A DNA stretch of 64,000 nucleotides from Rhodococcus sp. 06-235-1A (lineage in GTDB: Bacteria > Actinomycetota > Actinomycetes > Mycobacteriales > Mycobacteriaceae), in assembly GCF_002258785.1 (NCBI RefSeq), contig NZ_NOYI01000012.1:124001-188000 (forward strand), given 5' to 3'. The notes below the pieces were generated by a model. The model saw nothing but the letters and a program-made list of their open reading frames with translations. It did not search any database and was not told the DNA's origin. Made by a program: the position numbers and the translations under genes. Shown piece by piece: positions 33,800 to 42,355 of this stretch (position 1 is its first letter; the number at the start of each line of letters is the position of its first letter).

Positions 33800-34750
33800 A
33801 TGTACCTGCACGTTCAGTCACTCATTCACGATATCGCCACCGACGAGCCCGATCCCGCCGCCGCGAACGCCCTCCAGGAAGGGCTCGGAGGACAGTTCGG
33901 CGAGATGCGAACGATGATGCAGTATCTGTTTCAGGCCATGAACTTCCGCGGCGCGGCCGCGAAACCGTATCGGGACCTCATCCAGGGAATCGGAACCGAG
34001 GAGATCAGCCACGTCGAACTCATCGGCACCACCATCTCTCGTCTGCTCGACGGCTCGCCGGAGTACCAGGGGAAGCTGAGCGACCCTCTCGACACACCCG
34101 GCGCCGGCGGAGCAACCCCGCTGAATCTCGCACTGTCGCAGGGCAATATCCACCACTACCTCGTCGGTGCTCAGGGCGCGCTACCCGTGGACTCGGTCGG
34201 CAACCCGTGGAGCGGTAGCTACGTCTACAACTCCGGCAACCTGGTCCTCGACCTGATGTACAACCTGATGCTCGAGTCGACCGGCCGCCTGCAGAAGTGC
34301 CGCATGTACGAGATGACGGCCAACAAGGCTGCGCGATCGACCATTTCGTATCTGATCGTGCGCGACCAGGCACACGAGAACGGCTACGCGAAGGCCCTCG
34401 AGACGCTGGGTGTCGACTGGAAGAAGACGCTGCCGATCCCCAAGACCAACGCCGAGAAGTTTCCGGAGGTTCAGAAGTTGGTCGAACTCGGGTTGCAGAG
34501 CAAGCAGTACAGCTTCGATCTGACCGGCGCATCCGAGGCCGGCCGTATCTTCCAGGGCATGTCCCCGTCGAAGGACGGCACCGATCTCGATGCGAGCGAA
34601 CAGGCACCCGAAGGTGTTCCGATGGAAATTTCACCGGAACGGCTCGAGGAGTTCGCTCCCGGACTCGATACCGACCTCATGAAGCTGATTCAGCAGACCG
34701 CCGAAATGGAGATGGCAGACATCGACGCCACGTTCGGAAAGATGAAGTAA
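33800..34750 (+). CDS. Manganese catalase
   Basis: Dimanganese enzyme that disproportionates hydrogen peroxide, 316 residues. Metal ligands of the four-helix bundle can be placed: Glu35 (GQFGEMRTMMQYLFQ), Glu68 and His71 (GTEEISHVE), Glu159 (YNLMLESTGR), His192 (VRDQAHENGYA). The C-terminal 80 residues (GMSPSKDGTDLDASEQAPEG) are the usual extension. GGAGG lies 5 bases before the ATG at 33800; the open frame to 33605 is not homologous. It is a single-gene unit ended by a hairpin. Confidence 0.93.
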   Translation: MYLHVQSLIHDIATDEPDPAAANALQEGLGGQFGEMRTMMQYLFQAMNFRGAAAKPYRDLIQGIGTEEISHVELIGTTISRLLDGSPEYQGKLSDPLDTPGAGGATPLNLALSQGNIHHYLVGAQGALPVDSVGNPWSGSYVYNSGNLVLDLMYNLMLESTGRLQKCRMYEMTANKAARSTISYLIVRDQAHENGYAKALETLGVDWKKTLPIPKTNAEKFPEVQKLVELGLQSKQYSFDLTGASEAGRIFQGMSPSKDGTDLDASEQAPEGVPMEISPERLEEFAPGLDTDLMKLIQQTAEMEMADIDATFGKMK

Positions 34751-34766
34751 ATCTTCCCCTTTCGCA

Positions 34767-34801
34767 GCCCGACCTCTACCGCACGACGGTGGAGGCCGGG
34801 C
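34767..34801. terminator. Bidirectional hairpin between Mn-catalase and the SPL-like gene
   Basis: GCCCGACCTCTACCG (34767-34781) pairs with CGGTGGAGGCCGGGC (34787-34801) around a five-base loop, with one mismatch and one G-T. It sits between two convergent stops (34750 and 34806). Confidence 0.7.
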
Positions 34802-34805
34802 ATCT

Positions 34806-35897
34806 TCACGTCCAGTAGAGAAGCTGCGCGTCAGGGAGCACGGACTCGAGTTCTTCCACGAACCATGTCCGCATCTCCGACATGACGTCCTTGGGGTAGA
34901 CATACTTCACCCCGCCGAACTTGTTTCTCTTTGCCGTGCGGGCACTTTCGTCCATCTCGAGTTTCGTCCCCGGATACCAGCTCAACAGCACGTCCTTGCT
35001 GGACGGCGTGAATCGATGGGTGATGATCTCGGCAGTGAGGTCGAGATCGGGGACGTCGCGCACCGCGTCGGCGACGTTCGCAAGCAGTCGACCATATTGT
35101 TCGCGCCAGTCCGGAATGGGCATGATCGGTGCGATGGTGAGACCGACTCGATAGCCGGCGAGCGCCAATTGCCGCAACGCCTGTATGCGTGCAGGCATCC
35201 GCGCGGTCCCGCCCTCGAATCGATGGGCAATGTCATCGGCGTTGACCGATAAGCGAACCCGGGTGCGACGCCGGTGATCGATCGTGACCAACTCGGTGAC
35301 GTCGTCGAACTTGGTGGTGAAACGCAGCGACACATTATCGCCGTAGGTTCCTGCACCCACCCTGCGGACGGCCTCGGCGAGCGATCCCGTCACATGCTCG
35401 ATCCCCAGAGGATCTGTGTAGCAGGACAGTTCGAAAGTGGTGCCCTCGTGTCCACGCTCCTCGGTTCCCGAGGTGATGGTGCCGCGGCCGGCGTGAGTGC
35501 CGATACCGGCCAGGACGTCGTCGATGTTGGCGAACACCCGAGTGATCGGTGGCCCGGACAGCGACCCTGCCAGATAGCAGTACTGACAATGCGCCGGGCA
35601 CCCTTTGGCCAGATCGATCCGCCAATCGGCGCTCGGCGGAATCGGTTGCGGCTTCAGCACACTCGGCGGTGCTACCACCACTGCCATCGTCGTCTTGGCT
35701 CGTGCGTAGGTCTCGCGTTCGGTCTCACCGCGCAGGCCGGTCAGGCGATCCCCCGGCAGAACGTCGATCTCGGTCACTCCGGCCGCTTCGCATCGCCGAA
35801 GAATTTCCGCGGTGTGGGGAAGTTCCGACGCGGATCGCGTGACCAGGACGCGAGAGGGCGTCCAGAGTCGGGTGGGGGCAGACAGAAGATCGTTCAT
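34806..35897 (-). CDS. Spore-photoproduct-lyase-like radical SAM protein
   Basis: A 363-residue radical SAM enzyme. Cys100, Cys104 and Cys107 form the CxxxCxxC that holds the 4Fe-4S cluster (GCPAHCQYCYLAG). Downstream ELSCYTDPLGIEHVTG aligns with the SPL segment that carries the hydrogen-donor cysteine, here Cys159. The rest (RFTTKFDDV, RLSVNADDIAHRFEGGTARMPAR, GLTIAPIMPIPDW) matches SPL-family barrels. MNDLLSAPTRL starts at 35897, four codons inside the longest frame. In Bacillus the enzyme reverts spore photoproduct in DNA. This organism makes no spores, so repair of UV thymine lesions in another state is only a guess. Confidence 0.8.
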   Translation of the reverse strand: MNDLLSAPTRLWTPSRVLVTRSASELPHTAEILRRCEAAGVTEIDVLPGDRLTGLRGETERETYARAKTTMAVVVAPPSVLKPQPIPPSADWRIDLAKGCPAHCQYCYLAGSLSGPPITRVFANIDDVLAGIGTHAGRGTITSGTEERGHEGTTFELSCYTDPLGIEHVTGSLAEAVRRVGAGTYGDNVSLRFTTKFDDVTELVTIDHRRRTRVRLSVNADDIAHRFEGGTARMPARIQALRQLALAGYRVGLTIAPIMPIPDWREQYGRLLANVADAVRDVPDLDLTAEIITHRFTPSSKDVLLSWYPGTKLEMDESARTAKRNKFGGVKYVYPKDVMSEMRTWFVEELESVLPDAQLLYWT

Positions 35898-35946
35898 TAC
35901 TGGTATCAACGTCAGGGGACCCCAGAACCTTCCCGATCACCGCAGC

Positions 35947-36855
35947 TCAGAGCAAATATTCGTCGATCACACCCAGCAGAGCTCGCACCGCAGCACTGTG
36001 CGTCCGGCCCGTCGGAGTGGCAACGGCGAGGGGCCACTTCAGGTCGGCTCCCACGATGGTCTTCACGCGCACACTGCCGGTGCCGGTGCCGGTGCCGGTG
36101 CCGGTGCCGGTGAGGACGAAACTGGGCAGGAGCGCGATTCCCAACCCGTTACGCACGTAGTCGACGCCGGTGGAAATATCGGTGATCTCGATGGCCACCC
36201 TGCGTCGCAGGCCTGCTGCGGCGAAAGCGCGGTCCGCCACCGCCCGATTACCGAAGCCCACCGGCGAGTCGATGAAGTCGAACTCGGCGATGTCGTCCAG
36301 CGTCAACGACTTTCGTCGTGCCAACGGATGATCGAGGGGAAGGGCGAGATCCAAGACGGACGAGGCGAGCTCGCGCACGTCGACCCCCACCGGACTGCGG
36401 CCCGAATCGGAAACGAACGCAAGGTCGAGCCGACCGTCGGCGACGGATTCTACCAGACCTTGCGTCCCCGATGATGCTGCGCCGGTGAACAATTGAACGT
36501 GGGGGAATCGGCGGTGATACTCCCCCAGCAGGCCAGGAAGATCGATCAGGCCGATAGCCGTCAGCGTCCCGATTCGCACCGTTCCGCGCAATCCTCCTCG
36601 CACTTCGTCGACCACATCACGGGCATCTCGCGCGGCATCGAGAACCACCCGCGCGCGTGGCAGCAGAGCGCGCCCGGCCTCGGTGAGCAGTACCCGTTTG
36701 GAGTTGCGATCCAGGAGCGAGGCACCCAGCTCACGTTCGAGCGATTTGATCGCCGCCGATACTGCCGATTGCACGATGTGCAGGCGTGCAGCCGCGCGCG
36801 TGAAGTTCTGCTCTTCGCTGACCGCGACGAAGTACTCGAGGTGCCTGAGCTCCAT
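35947..36855 (-). CDS. LysR-family regulator with a Gly-Thr microsatellite
   Basis: A 302-residue LysR regulator. DNA-binding part: MELRHLEYFVAVSEEQNFTRAAARLHIVQSAVSAAIKSLERELG; effector domain: TVRIGTLTAIGLIDLPGLLGEY, DLAFVSDSGR. Near residue 260 the protein reads LTGTGTGTGTGTGS, encoded by six exact TGCCGG hexamers, an unusual insertion between the last strands of the effector domain. It is divergent from an MFS transporter, the usual arrangement for a LysR gene and its target. Start at the MELRHL ATG, 36855. Confidence 0.9.
   Translation of the reverse strand: MELRHLEYFVAVSEEQNFTRAAARLHIVQSAVSAAIKSLERELGASLLDRNSKRVLLTEAGRALLPRARVVLDAARDARDVVDEVRGGLRGTVRIGTLTAIGLIDLPGLLGEYHRRFPHVQLFTGAASSGTQGLVESVADGRLDLAFVSDSGRSPVGVDVRELASSVLDLALPLDHPLARRKSLTLDDIAEFDFIDSPVGFGNRAVADRAFAAAGLRRRVAIEITDISTGVDYVRNGLGIALLPSFVLTGTGTGTGTGTGSVRVKTIVGADLKWPLAVATPTGRTHSAAVRALLGVIDEYLL
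36075..36112. repeat. TGCCGG hexanucleotide microsatellite in the LysR gene
   Basis: Six perfect copies of TGCCGG (36075-36110) plus two bases. Being a multiple of three it lengthens the Gly-Thr run without frameshift. Such runs can vary in copy number by slippage. Confidence 0.85.
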
Positions 36856-36967
36856 CGGTCGATAATCGCATATACAGATAGTTGTGAGCTGTTTTTCTCG
36901 TTGGACGTGATCGTAGGTTCCGAGGAAAGTCGTATCCGAACGATCACCACCGACATCGGAGAACGAC

Positions 36968-38212
36968 ATGTCCCACGGCACCCTGACTCTCACACCGCAG
37001 ACGCAGACCTCGGATGCAACCTCGGCTCGTCGCCACGGCATCGGTTTCTGGGTGGTTGCGGCGGCATTCCTCACGGCCATGGCTTTCTCCACCGTGCCCA
37101 GTCCGCTGTATCCGCTCTATCAGCTGCGCGACGGCTTCTCGACATTCATGGTCACCATCGTGTTCGCTGCCTATGCCGTCGGCGTGATCGTCAGTTTGAT
37201 TCTGGCCGGACATGTCTCGGATTGGGTCGGCCGAAAGAAGGTTCTGATCGCAGCGTTGCTGCTCGAACTGGTGGCGGCTGTGATGTTCCTCAGCGGGACA
37301 GCACTCCCCTTACTACTCGTTGCGCGGCTCATCACCGGACTCGGCGTCGGAGCACTCACAGCGACCGCCACGGCCTACCTGCACGAGCTGCATTCGACGC
37401 ACCGGCCGACTGCCTCCGGCCAGCGGTTCGAGAAGGTCTCCACAGCAGCGAACATCGGCGGGCTCGGGGTAGGGCCGTTGGTATCCGGGTTCCTGGCCCA
37501 GTTCGTGGCTGCTCCGCTGCACACCTCGTACGCCGTGTTCGCGGTCCTGCTCGTCATCGCCGTGGTCGGAGTCACACTGGTCCCGGAGACAGTGGCCGAA
37601 TCGACGGCACGGCCCGCTTACCGTCCACAGAGGATCAGCGCCGATCACGGTGAACGCGCGGGCTACTTCGCCGCGGCTGCCGCGGGCTTCGCATCGTTCG
37701 CGGTGTTCGGCGTATTCACTTCGGTAGCACCGGGATTCGTTGCAGGGACCCTCGATCACCCGTCTCGCCTACTCAGCGGTGCGACCGTCTTCGCGGTGTT
37801 CGGAACAGCAGCCGTGGCGCAGACCCTGACCAGCCGCATGTCGGGTTCGACCAAGCTCGCGCTGGGCATCGCGGCCGAGGCCCTCGGCCTCATCGCACTG
37901 GTCACCGGCATGTACACGCTGAGCCTGCCGACATTCCTGATCGGCGGAGTGATTGCCGGAATCGGTGCCGGTGTGCTGTTCAAGGCCGCAGTGGGAGCAG
38001 TCGCCGGGATGGCAGCGCCGGCCGAACGAAGCGCAGCCCTGGCCGGACTGTTCCTGATCTCCTACCTGGGACTCGGCATCCCAGCCGTGGGAATCGGAAT
38101 CGCCACCCTCTCGATGTCCGCCACCACGGCCATGACCGGACTTGCGGCCATCGTGCTCATACTCCTGACAGGAGTGACACTGCTGGCCCGACGCGCATCG
38201 GCAACTCGCTGA
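36968..38212 (+). CDS. MFS transporter
   Basis: A 414-residue major-facilitator protein with twelve hydrophobic helices. The loop between helices 2 and 3 reads GHVSDWVGRKKVL, a good DxxGRK motif A. The fourth helix region is LLLVARLITGLGVGALTATATAYL, with the RxxxGxGxG pattern of DHA1 drug:proton antiporters. GGAG lies about 7 bases before the ATG. It is divergent from the LysR gene, which probably controls it. Confidence 0.88.
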   Translation: MSHGTLTLTPQTQTSDATSARRHGIGFWVVAAAFLTAMAFSTVPSPLYPLYQLRDGFSTFMVTIVFAAYAVGVIVSLILAGHVSDWVGRKKVLIAALLLELVAAVMFLSGTALPLLLVARLITGLGVGALTATATAYLHELHSTHRPTASGQRFEKVSTAANIGGLGVGPLVSGFLAQFVAAPLHTSYAVFAVLLVIAVVGVTLVPETVAESTARPAYRPQRISADHGERAGYFAAAAAGFASFAVFGVFTSVAPGFVAGTLDHPSRLLSGATVFAVFGTAAVAQTLTSRMSGSTKLALGIAAEALGLIALVTGMYTLSLPTFLIGGVIAGIGAGVLFKAAVGAVAGMAAPAERSAALAGLFLISYLGLGIPAVGIGIATLSMSATTAMTGLAAIVLILLTGVTLLARRASATR

Positions 38213-38258
38213 TCAGGGCAGCGATGTCGAGACGAGGGGTGTCGGGTAAGAACTCCTC

Positions 38259-39356
38259 ATGCCCTTTGCCGACGAACTCATCGGACCGGACACCGCTCGC
38301 GCGCTGTTTCGGACCGTTCGCACCGCCGCACCGAGCGCTGATCTCTCGTTACTCGATGCCGCGGCAGGTCTCTTGGGGCCACTCGCGCTTCGAGCGCGCG
38401 CCGATCTACTGTGCGATGCGCTTCTGACGGGATTGCCGGGCACCTACGTCGAGTTCGCCCGCACCATCCGACGGGCAGCCCCGGATCCGGACTTCCGAGG
38501 ATGGTTGATCTGGCCCGTCACGAGTGCTGTTGCATCGAAGGCCGTCGAGGCGAAGACCAAGGGCGCGTTCGACGACGGGATGTCGTTGCTCGCCGAACTC
38601 ACCGGCCGGCTCAGCTCGGAATTCGCCATCCGCACTTTCCTCCGAGCCGATCTGGATCGCTCTCTCGCCATCGCGCTCGAATGGACGCAGTCATCGGACG
38701 AACACGTGCGACGCCTGGCGTCGGAAGGCACCCGCCCGTACCTGCCGTGGGCGGTGCGAGTCCCCGAGATTCTCGAGCGGCCAGGAGTCACGGTGGCGAT
38801 TCTGGACCGGCTCTACCGAGACGACAGTGACTACGTTCGGCGTTCGGTTGCCAACCACCTCAACGACTTCAGCCGGGACGTCCCGAACATAGTCGTCCAA
38901 ACCGCTGCGCGGTGGCTCGAAGCCCCGGATGCGAACACCGACCGGCTCGTACGACATGCGTTGCGAACGGTGATCAAGAACGGAAACACCGAAGCGCTTG
39001 CTCTCCTGGGGTTCGCTCCGGCCGATCTGGACGTGACAGGCCCGGCCCTCGACGTCGCGGAGGTGCACGTAGGCGACAGCGTGGAATTCAGCGCATCGAT
39101 CCGCAACCTCGGCCTCGAACCCGCAAAGGTGGTGATCGACTACATCGTTCACCACACGAAGGCCAACGGTGGGGTGAAAGGAAAGACGTTCAAACTGAAG
39201 ACGACAACGATCGCGCCCAGTGCCAGCCTCGACGTTCGTCGGCGACATTCCTTCAGGACATTGACCACACGCAAGTACTACCCCGGCCCACACGCGATCG
39301 AGCTCCAGATCAACGGTGTGAGTTACGGTCGCGCGACCTTCCAGGTCGTGAGCTAG
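38259..39356 (+). CDS. DNA alkylation repair protein, HEAT-like (AlkC/AlkD type) with C-terminal Ig-like domain
   Basis: A 365-residue protein. The first 250 residues are HEAT-like repeats: AELTGRLSSEFAIRTFLRADL, HVRRLASEGTRPYLPWA and SDYVRRSVANHLNDFSRDVPNIVVQTAARWL, the last being a hallmark of AlkC-type N3-methyladenine/N3-methylcytosine glycosylases, with active-site Trp/Asp positions in the same helices. The C-terminal 100 residues (VHVGDSVEFSASIRNLGLEPAKVVIDYIVHHTKANG, KYYPGPHAIELQINGV) form an Ig-like beta sandwich, known from AlkC, that grips DNA. It stands alone, without the adaptive-response regulator Ada beside it. Confidence 0.82.
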   Translation: MPFADELIGPDTARALFRTVRTAAPSADLSLLDAAAGLLGPLALRARADLLCDALLTGLPGTYVEFARTIRRAAPDPDFRGWLIWPVTSAVASKAVEAKTKGAFDDGMSLLAELTGRLSSEFAIRTFLRADLDRSLAIALEWTQSSDEHVRRLASEGTRPYLPWAVRVPEILERPGVTVAILDRLYRDDSDYVRRSVANHLNDFSRDVPNIVVQTAARWLEAPDANTDRLVRHALRTVIKNGNTEALALLGFAPADLDVTGPALDVAEVHVGDSVEFSASIRNLGLEPAKVVIDYIVHHTKANGGVKGKTFKLKTTTIAPSASLDVRRRHSFRTLTTRKYYPGPHAIELQINGVSYGRATFQVVS

Positions 39357-39375
39357 CGGCAGGACACCGTGCCGT

Positions 39376-40164
39376 TCACCGACCTTCGAAGTGCGGCTTC
39401 CGATGCTCGGTGAACGCGGCCATCGCTTCGGCCGAATCCTTCGTGGACTGCACGACGGCCTGGTGAGATGCGATCAGGTCGAGCGACAGGCGCAGGTCGC
39501 CGTGAGCGCCGGCGCGTACTGCGCGTTTGATGAGTTGAACGGCCACCGGTGGCTGCGCGGCGAGCCGCGCCACCGTCGCCTCCAGGGCCGACCGTAGATT
39601 CTCGAACGGATGCACTTCGTCCACGAGGCCCCAACTCGAAGCCGTTGCAGCATCGATGAATTCGCCGGTCCACAGCATGTGCAGCGCGCGCGACCGTCCG
39701 ATGATCGGAGGGAGGTAGTGGCACCCACCGTCACCGGGTACCAACCCGACGCGAATGTAGCCCTCGGAGAACCGAGCGGTGTCGGCGGCCAAACGGTAGT
39801 CACCGGCCAGCGCCATGTCGAGGCCGGCACCGACAGCAACACCGTTGAGGCCGATGATCAGCGGCTTGGTCAGATCGTCGGCGGCCAGCGCCACAGGCTG
39901 GACGTACTCGGTCATCATGCGCCGACTTTCCAGAGGCGACGACGTACCCCGGGCCAGCGATCCCAGGTCCGCTCCGGAGCAGAACGCGTCACCGGTTCCG
40001 GTCACGGCAACGACCCTGACGTCGGGGTCGGCCTCGAACCTGCGATATGCAGATCCCCACTCGCGCAGCATCTCCGGAGTGAACGCGTTCTTCTTCGCTG
40101 GTCGATCGAGCTCGATCCAGCCAACGTGGTCGCGTGTGCCGATCCGGATCCCGTCGATACTCAT
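39376..40164 (-). CDS. Enoyl-CoA hydratase/isomerase-family protein
   Basis: A 262-residue crotonase. SIDGIRIGTRDHVGWIELDRPAKKNAF opens the fold; AVTGTGDAFCSGADLGSL forms the first oxyanion-hole part, and GLNGVAVGAGLDMALAGDYRLAADTARFSEGYIRVGLVPGDGG carries the second oxyanion-hole glycine and the catalytic acid segment. MSIDGI at 40164 is the start; upstream sequence in that frame is out of frame with the next gene. It is the last gene of a four-gene unit and overlaps the acyl-CoA dehydrogenase by 4 bp. Hydration of a 2-enoyl-CoA is the likely reaction. Confidence 0.88.
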   Translation of the reverse strand: MSIDGIRIGTRDHVGWIELDRPAKKNAFTPEMLREWGSAYRRFEADPDVRVVAVTGTGDAFCSGADLGSLARGTSSPLESRRMMTEYVQPVALAADDLTKPLIIGLNGVAVGAGLDMALAGDYRLAADTARFSEGYIRVGLVPGDGGCHYLPPIIGRSRALHMLWTGEFIDAATASSWGLVDEVHPFENLRSALEATVARLAAQPPVAVQLIKRAVRAGAHGDLRLSLDLIASHQAVVQSTKDSAEAMAAFTEHRKPHFEGR

Positions 40165-41165
40165 CGGTTCAGTCCTTCGGTGGATGCGGTGACGAGGTTC
40201 CACACACCGTCGGCACCCGCGGCTATCGCCGAGGTGCCCAGTCGAGAAGCCCAACCCCTGCCGATGGCGTCGCGTGACGCCCACAGCCGCGTTGTGTACA
40301 GATGTAGGTCGCTCAACTCGGTGAACCCGATTGCGCCGTGCAGTTGATGCGACAGTCGGGCTATCTCTCCGGCCGACACAGCGGCTTGAACCACCGCGGC
40401 GGTGACGGCTGTCCGGCCCGCCGCCGACAACGGCCCGGACCCGGCAGCATCGAGATGCCGCAGGGCGACTCGAACCACCCCACGCACCAATGCCACCTCC
40501 TGAAGGAGGAGAGCTTCGTTCTGCTTGACTGCCTGGAAGTGATCGAGCGTGCGGCCGAACTGCTTACGGGTCGACGTGTGGGCCACCGTCATCTCCGCGC
40601 ACCGTTGCGCCGCCCCGGCGATCAGCGCGGCGTGCACCAGCGCCAGACGAAGCCGGACGTCGGTGGCCAACTCGCGCGAGACCGGAACCGGAGACGCGAT
40701 CTCCACGCCGTCGAACACGAGGGTGGACAACGGATTTCCGGCCAGGTCGGTTTCGGTGTCGAGTATGCGGACCTCGTCTGGAGCAACGAAGACGGCGGGA
40801 CCGCTCGGGGTGTCGACCAGGACCACCACCGCATCTGCGGTGCTCGCGAACGAAACTCGGGCGACCGTGCCGGTCACGGTGATCGCGGAGCCGACGCCCT
40901 CCGCACCGAGAGGTCCTACCGTCGATTCGGCGTTCGCATGGGTGTAACGCACCACGAGGGACGTCGAATCTGCGACAGCAATCGTCGAATTAACCTCTAC
41001 GACTGCATGACCGGCCGAGCGCAGTAGCGGTCCGACCACGAGGACGGATTCACCGATCGGTGCGGCAGTCGCGGAATAACCGGCCGCGAACACTACGTCG
41101 ACGTCTCGCGCACGGGGTTCGGTGGCATTGCGAACACGGTCTCCAATGATTGTCGTGGCGCTCAT
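40161..41165 (-). CDS. Acyl-CoA dehydrogenase, short form (probable beta partner)
   Basis: A 334-residue acyl-CoA dehydrogenase shorter than usual at the N-terminus. The C-terminal FAD-binding and four-helix part is intact (HTSTRKQFGRTLDHFQAVKQNEALLLQEVALVRG, LSHQLHGAIGFTELSDLHLYTTRLW), whereas the first 100 residues are degenerate, the substrate pocket is poorly defined and there is no catalytic-base segment I can point to. Adjacency to a full-length paralogue by 4-bp overlap suggests a heterotetramer like the ChsE1/ChsE2-type enzymes of actinobacterial side-chain oxidation. Confidence 0.8.
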   Translation of the reverse strand: MSATTIIGDRVRNATEPRARDVDVVFAAGYSATAAPIGESVLVVGPLLRSAGHAVVEVNSTIAVADSTSLVVRYTHANAESTVGPLGAEGVGSAITVTGTVARVSFASTADAVVVLVDTPSGPAVFVAPDEVRILDTETDLAGNPLSTLVFDGVEIASPVPVSRELATDVRLRLALVHAALIAGAAQRCAEMTVAHTSTRKQFGRTLDHFQAVKQNEALLLQEVALVRGVVRVALRHLDAAGSGPLSAAGRTAVTAAVVQAAVSAGEIARLSHQLHGAIGFTELSDLHLYTTRLWASRDAIGRGWASRLGTSAIAAGADGVWNLVTASTEGLNR

Positions 41166-42355
41166 CGTGCGGTGACCTCTTTCGTGATGATCCCGCGCAG
41201 AATCTCGTTCGTTCCACCGCGCAGGGTGTATCCGGGTGTGTGGAGGAGGGCGAAGGCGAGCAGTTCGGGGTGGGTACCGATCGTCGCCGAGATGGCAGGA
41301 GCCACCGGGGAGATCTCGCGAACCTGCTCGACGAGATCGCCTTCGAAGCGGGTGCCGAGGTCTTTGACCATCGCCGCTTGCACGTCCGGAGACTCACCCG
41401 CCTGCAACGCCGACGCGACGCCGAGCGAGAGTGCGCGCAATGCGACCAGACGAGCCGTGAGAGTTCCGACCACCGCCAGCTGGTGATCCGTGTTGGACTG
41501 CGCGGCAAGAACACCGAGCAGTGATTCCAATACCGGCAAGGTCGAGAGGAATCGTTCGGGTCCGCTGCGCTCGAACGCAAGCTCGCCGGTCACCTGTTTC
41601 CAACCGTCTCCTTCGTTGCCCAGGACGCGGTTGTCGGGGACGAAGACGTCCTCGAGGTGCACGGCATTGAAGCGGTGCTCACCGGTCAGCAACTCGATGC
41701 CCTCGACTCGAACTCCCGGAGCGCGCAGGTCGACCAGGAACTGCGTGAGTCCGTCGTGCCGGTTCTCGTGGTCGGAGGTGCGGGCCAGAACTATGGCGTA
41801 ATCGTTGAGGTGAGCACCACCGGTCCACATCTTGGTGCCGTTCATCTTCCAACCGCCGTCCACTTCGTCGGCTCGGGTCTGTACCGACGCGAGGTCGGAC
41901 CCGCTCTCGCTTTCGCTCATTCCGATCGAGAAGAAGCATCTACCCGCTGCGATGGCGGGGAGGAAGGTCTCCCGCTGTTCGTCGGTGCCGTGGCCGAGGA
42001 TCGAGATACCCGCCTGACGATCGGACACCCAGTGGGCGGAGACGGGTGCGCCTGCCGCCAACAGCTCCTCGATGACGACGTACCGTGCGATCGGCCCGGC
42101 CCCACTGCCGCCGTAGCGCGTGGGTAGAGCCATGCCCACCCAGCCTCGCCCCGCGAGCCGCTCGCTGAAGCCGCGGTCCCAACCCGACAGCCACGAGTCG
42201 GGGCGGCCCATCACCGTTCCGCGTCGTCGTTCCTCGTCGAGGAATACTCGGACCTGGCGACGTAGGTCGACCGCGGAATCGGGCAGATCGACGTCGGGGA
42301 ATCGGACGAGCTCGTCCACCGCGAGGTCTCGCTCGCGGTCGATGGTGGTGGTCAT
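41162..42355 (-). CDS. Acyl-CoA dehydrogenase, full length
   Basis: A 397-residue FAD-dependent acyl-CoA dehydrogenase. FFSIGMSESESGSDLASVQTRADEVDGGWKMNGTKMWTGGAHLNDYAIVLART is the FAD and substrate region; AGRGWVGMALPTRYGGSG is the family N-terminal segment; the C-terminus has GYTLRGGTNEILRGIITKEV. Removes two hydrogens from acyl-CoA at C2-C3 with electrons to ETF. It overlaps both neighbours by 4 bp, fixing the start (ATG 42355) and coupling it to the CoA-transferase. Confidence 0.9.
   Translation of the reverse strand: MTTTIDRERDLAVDELVRFPDVDLPDSAVDLRRQVRVFLDEERRRGTVMGRPDSWLSGWDRGFSERLAGRGWVGMALPTRYGGSGAGPIARYVVIEELLAAGAPVSAHWVSDRQAGISILGHGTDEQRETFLPAIAAGRCFFSIGMSESESGSDLASVQTRADEVDGGWKMNGTKMWTGGAHLNDYAIVLARTSDHENRHDGLTQFLVDLRAPGVRVEGIELLTGEHRFNAVHLEDVFVPDNRVLGNEGDGWKQVTGELAFERSGPERFLSTLPVLESLLGVLAAQSNTDHQLAVVGTLTARLVALRALSLGVASALQAGESPDVQAAMVKDLGTRFEGDLVEQVREISPVAPAISATIGTHPELLAFALLHTPGYTLRGGTNEILRGIITKEVTAR

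Noticed and set aside
36075..36112. Phase variation by the hexanucleotide repeat
   Set aside because: The unit is six bases, so gain or loss keeps the frame; an on/off switch is not possible, only length change.
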